Assembly: GCA_018822105.1 (NCBI GenBank) | Contig: JAHJLB010000039.1 | Location: 1 to 54,205 of the forward strand | Length of the DNA stretch: 54,205 nucleotides | DNA from: Pseudomonadota bacterium | GTDB lineage: Bacteria > Desulfobacterota > Desulfovibrionia > Desulfovibrionales > Desulfovibrionaceae | Reading direction: 5' to 3' | In this document: positions 52,638 to 54,205 of the stretch, piece after piece | How the letters are laid out: every line of letters begins with the position of its first letter | Position numbering within the stretch: the first letter of the stretch is position 1 | Program-made: the position numbers and the translations under genes | Notes under the pieces: generated by a model | Databases searched by the model: none | The model's input: only the letters and a program-made list of their open reading frames with translations | Told to the model about the DNA's origin: nothing

Positions 52638-53426
52638 ATGAAGCGGGCTCTTCTCGTCCTAAGCCTTCTGCTGCTGGCCGCCACGGCGGGCCACGCCCTG
52701 GAGGTGCCGCCCCAGGGCGGCCAGTGGGTGGTGGACGCGGCCCGGCTGCTCCCGGCGGGCGAGAAGGACGCCCTGGCCGAGTCCCTGCGCGCCTATGCGG
52801 CAAAGTCCGGCAACCAGGTGGTGGTCCTGACCGTCCCCGGCCTTGGGGGCGAGGACCTCTCCGCCTACGCCAACCGCGTGGCGCGCGAGTGGGAGGTGGG
52901 CCAGAAGGACAAGAACAACGGGGTGCTCATCCTGGTGGCCCAGGCCGAGAAAATGGTCCGCATCGAGGTGGGCCGGGGCATCGAGGACCGGCTGCCGGAC
53001 CTGCGCGCCAAGCGCATCCAGACGGAGGTCACCCTGCCGCTGTTCAGGGCCGGGCGTTTCGGGCCGGGCCTCATGGCCACGGCCCAGGCCATCCAGACGG
53101 CCCTGGAGGCGGGGCAGGCGCCTGACGGGGACGCGCCCGTCCAGCCCCGGCCCGCCCCCCCCCGCGACGCCGGGGCCGCGGCGTTCACCCTGGTCCTGGT
53201 CTTCGTGGCCGCCATCCTGGCCGGTCTCTACTTCCGGCGCGGGCCCTCGCGCATGGGCGGCGGGGACTCGTCCTTCATCATGGGCCTTCTGCTGGGCATC
53301 CTCTCCAGCATCTTCCGGGGCCGGGGCGGCGGCGGGGGCTTCGGCGGCGGCGACGGCGGCTTCTCCGGCGGGGGCGGCGACTTCGGCGGCGGCGGCAGCT
53401 CCTCGGGCTGGGGAGATGACAACTAG
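52638..53426 (+). CDS. TPM-domain membrane protein 1
   Basis: 262 residues with a signal peptide (RALLVLSLLLLAATAGHA). A periplasmic TPM (TPM_phosphatase) domain follows: VVDAARLLPAGEKDALAESL, SGNQVVVLTVPGLGGEDL, KNNGVLILVAQAEK and RIEVGRGIEDRLPDL. One TM segment (AFTLVLVFVAAILAGLYF) is followed by a Gly/Ser-rich C-tail (GGGGGFGGGDGGFSGGGG) typical of this family. It is co-transcribed with lemA (3 bases apart). The TPM domain is often suggested to be a phosphatase; that is not shown here. Confidence 0.92.
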   Translation: MKRALLVLSLLLLAATAGHALEVPPQGGQWVVDAARLLPAGEKDALAESLRAYAAKSGNQVVVLTVPGLGGEDLSAYANRVAREWEVGQKDKNNGVLILVAQAEKMVRIEVGRGIEDRLPDLRAKRIQTEVTLPLFRAGRFGPGLMATAQAIQTALEAGQAPDGDAPVQPRPAPPRDAGAAAFTLVLVFVAAILAGLYFRRGPSRMGGGDSSFIMGLLLGILSSIFRGRGGGGGFGGGDGGFSGGGGDFGGGGSSSGWGDDN

Positions 53427-54205
53427 CCCTTCATTCCAGCACCTGCCGCTGCGTCGGGCCATCCCGGCGCTTTTGCTGCCCGTGGTCCTCGCGGCGGTCC
53501 TTTTTCTGCCACTCCTTGCGCGGCCGGCCCTGGCCCTGGACGTGCCGCCCCACGGGGGGCAGTGGGTGGTGGACCTGGCCGGGCTGCTTCCGGCGGGGGA
53601 AAGGGATGAACTGGCCGCATCCCTGAGGGACTATTCCAGTAAGTCCGGCAACCAGATCGTGGTGCTGACCATCCCTACCCTTGCGGGAGAGGACCTCGCG
53701 GCATATTCCAACCGCGTGGCGCGCCAGTGGGGCGTGGGGCAGCAGGGCCTGAACAACGGGGTGCTCATCCTGGTGGCCGCGGCGGAGCGCCAGGTGCGCT
53801 TTGAGGGCGGTCGCGGCACCGGGGACAGGCTGCCGGATATCCTCTGCCATCGCATCCAGCAGGAGATCACGGTGCCGCACTTCAAGGCCGGGCGCTTCGG
53901 ACCGGGCCTGGCCGCATCAGTGGCGGCCATCGAGCAGGCCCTGGATTCCGCACCTGCCCCTGTTCCGCCGAGGCTGCAAGGCGACGTCGGCGGCGGAGGC
54001 CCACCCCTGGGCTTCGTCCTGCTGGCCGCTGCCATGCTGCTGCTTTTGGCACTGGAGATCTTCTGGCGCGTCGCCGGTTCGCGCCTGGCCGCGCGCCTGC
54101 GCGCCGGTGAGGACTTCAGCACGGGCCCGGCCCCGCCCGCCCTGGCGCTTTTGCTGGCGCGCCTGCTCGCCCGCGTGTTCCGCGACCCGCGTCCGGGCAG
54201 GCGCG
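53416..54205 (+). CDS. TPM-domain membrane protein 2, cut by the window edge
   Basis: A second TPM gene, open to the end of the window. ATG 53416 lies inside the previous gene (11-base overlap). After a long signal (PALLLPVVLAAVLFLPLLARPALA) comes VPPHGGQWVVDLAGLLPAGERDEL and SGNQIVVLTIPTLAGEDL, nearly parallel to copy 1, then NNGVLILVAAAE. The GRGIED acidic motif of copy 1 is degenerate (GGRGTGDRLPD). A C-terminal TM (LGFVLLAAAMLLLLALEIF) follows. The tandem arrangement indicates duplication. The 3' end is outside the window. Confidence 0.88.
   Translation, partial: MTTSPSFQHLPLRRAIPALLLPVVLAAVLFLPLLARPALALDVPPHGGQWVVDLAGLLPAGERDELAASLRDYSSKSGNQIVVLTIPTLAGEDLAAYSNRVARQWGVGQQGLNNGVLILVAAAERQVRFEGGRGTGDRLPDILCHRIQQEITVPHFKAGRFGPGLAASVAAIEQALDSAPAPVPPRLQGDVGGGGPPLGFVLLAAAMLLLLALEIFWRVAGSRLAARLRAGEDFSTGPAPPALALLLARLLARVFRDPRPGRR

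Overview
The window is about 54 kb of GC-rich, densely coding bacterial chromosome, apparently from a flagellated, anaerobic sulfate-reducer-like member of the Desulfovibrionaceae. That assignment is an inference. It rests on very high GC, a phsA/phsB-like molybdopterin/ferredoxin pair beside a TauE-type exporter, ThyX instead of ThyA, a two-gene glycine decarboxylase P protein, RNase J, and a FliA/sigma-54-controlled flagellin-fliD-fliS block. No rRNA, tRNA, CRISPR array, transposase or prophage gene was recognised.

Layout. 1-3.7 kb: the 3' end of recN, an M48 lipoprotein-like protease, a zinc-ribbon membrane protein, a two-gene unit ending in a FIST-like protein, and acylphosphatase. 3.9-8.5 kb: lon with a lysine-rich repeat tail, facing a Cache-domain chemoreceptor. 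9.1-12.3 kb: a FmdB-type zinc ribbon, hemC, a Cdd1-type HhH protein, an ICMT-like membrane methyltransferase, and dinB on the other strand. 12.4-17.1 kb: a sulfur-metabolism block with a cytoplasmic-looking PhsA/PsrA-type molybdoenzyme transcribed divergently from its probable 4Fe-4S partner, a TauE/SafE exporter and a small membrane protein. Both sides of the divergent promoter carry the same GGGGGTATGC element. 17.2-21.1 kb: AMMECR1 protein, purN, a secreted orphan, a small Cys protein and purU. 21.4-25.3 kb: an orphan 536-residue protein and two divergent glycosyltransferases. 25.4-28.3 kb: small and secreted orphans, an EAL-HDOD protein, and an exported EF-hand protein overlapping it. 28.4-31.7 kb: htpX, thyX and a shikimate-kinase-like P-loop protein on the minus strand, and a zinc-dependent phospholipase C-like protein on the plus strand.

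31.8-35.3 kb: flagellin with a near-perfect sigma-28 promoter, then fliD with a consensus sigma-54 promoter, then fliS. 35.3-40 kb: rnj, plsC and an EF-G paralogue on the minus strand. 40-44.1 kb: an AsmA protein, the decayed remnant of a formylglycine-generating-enzyme domain, a DUF488 protein and an orphan. 44.2-49.5 kb: the glycine cleavage operon gcvH-gcvPA-gcvPB-lpd plus an Ala/Lys-tailed protein, with no gcvT. 49.9-54.2 kb: a PilZ/YcgR-like protein, a CsoSCA-like beta-carbonic-anhydrase-type protein, lemA, and two tandem TPM-domain genes, the second cut by the window edge.

Themes. One-carbon folate chemistry recurs (purN, purU, thyX, gcv). Motility and c-di-GMP signalling recur (MCP, EAL-HDOD, PilZ, flagellar genes). 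The best candidates for new biology are the divergent sulfur module with its shared CsoR/RcnR-like operator motif and the free-standing carboxysome-type carbonic anhydrase homologue. All names come from motif and family recognition by eye; no database search was run.
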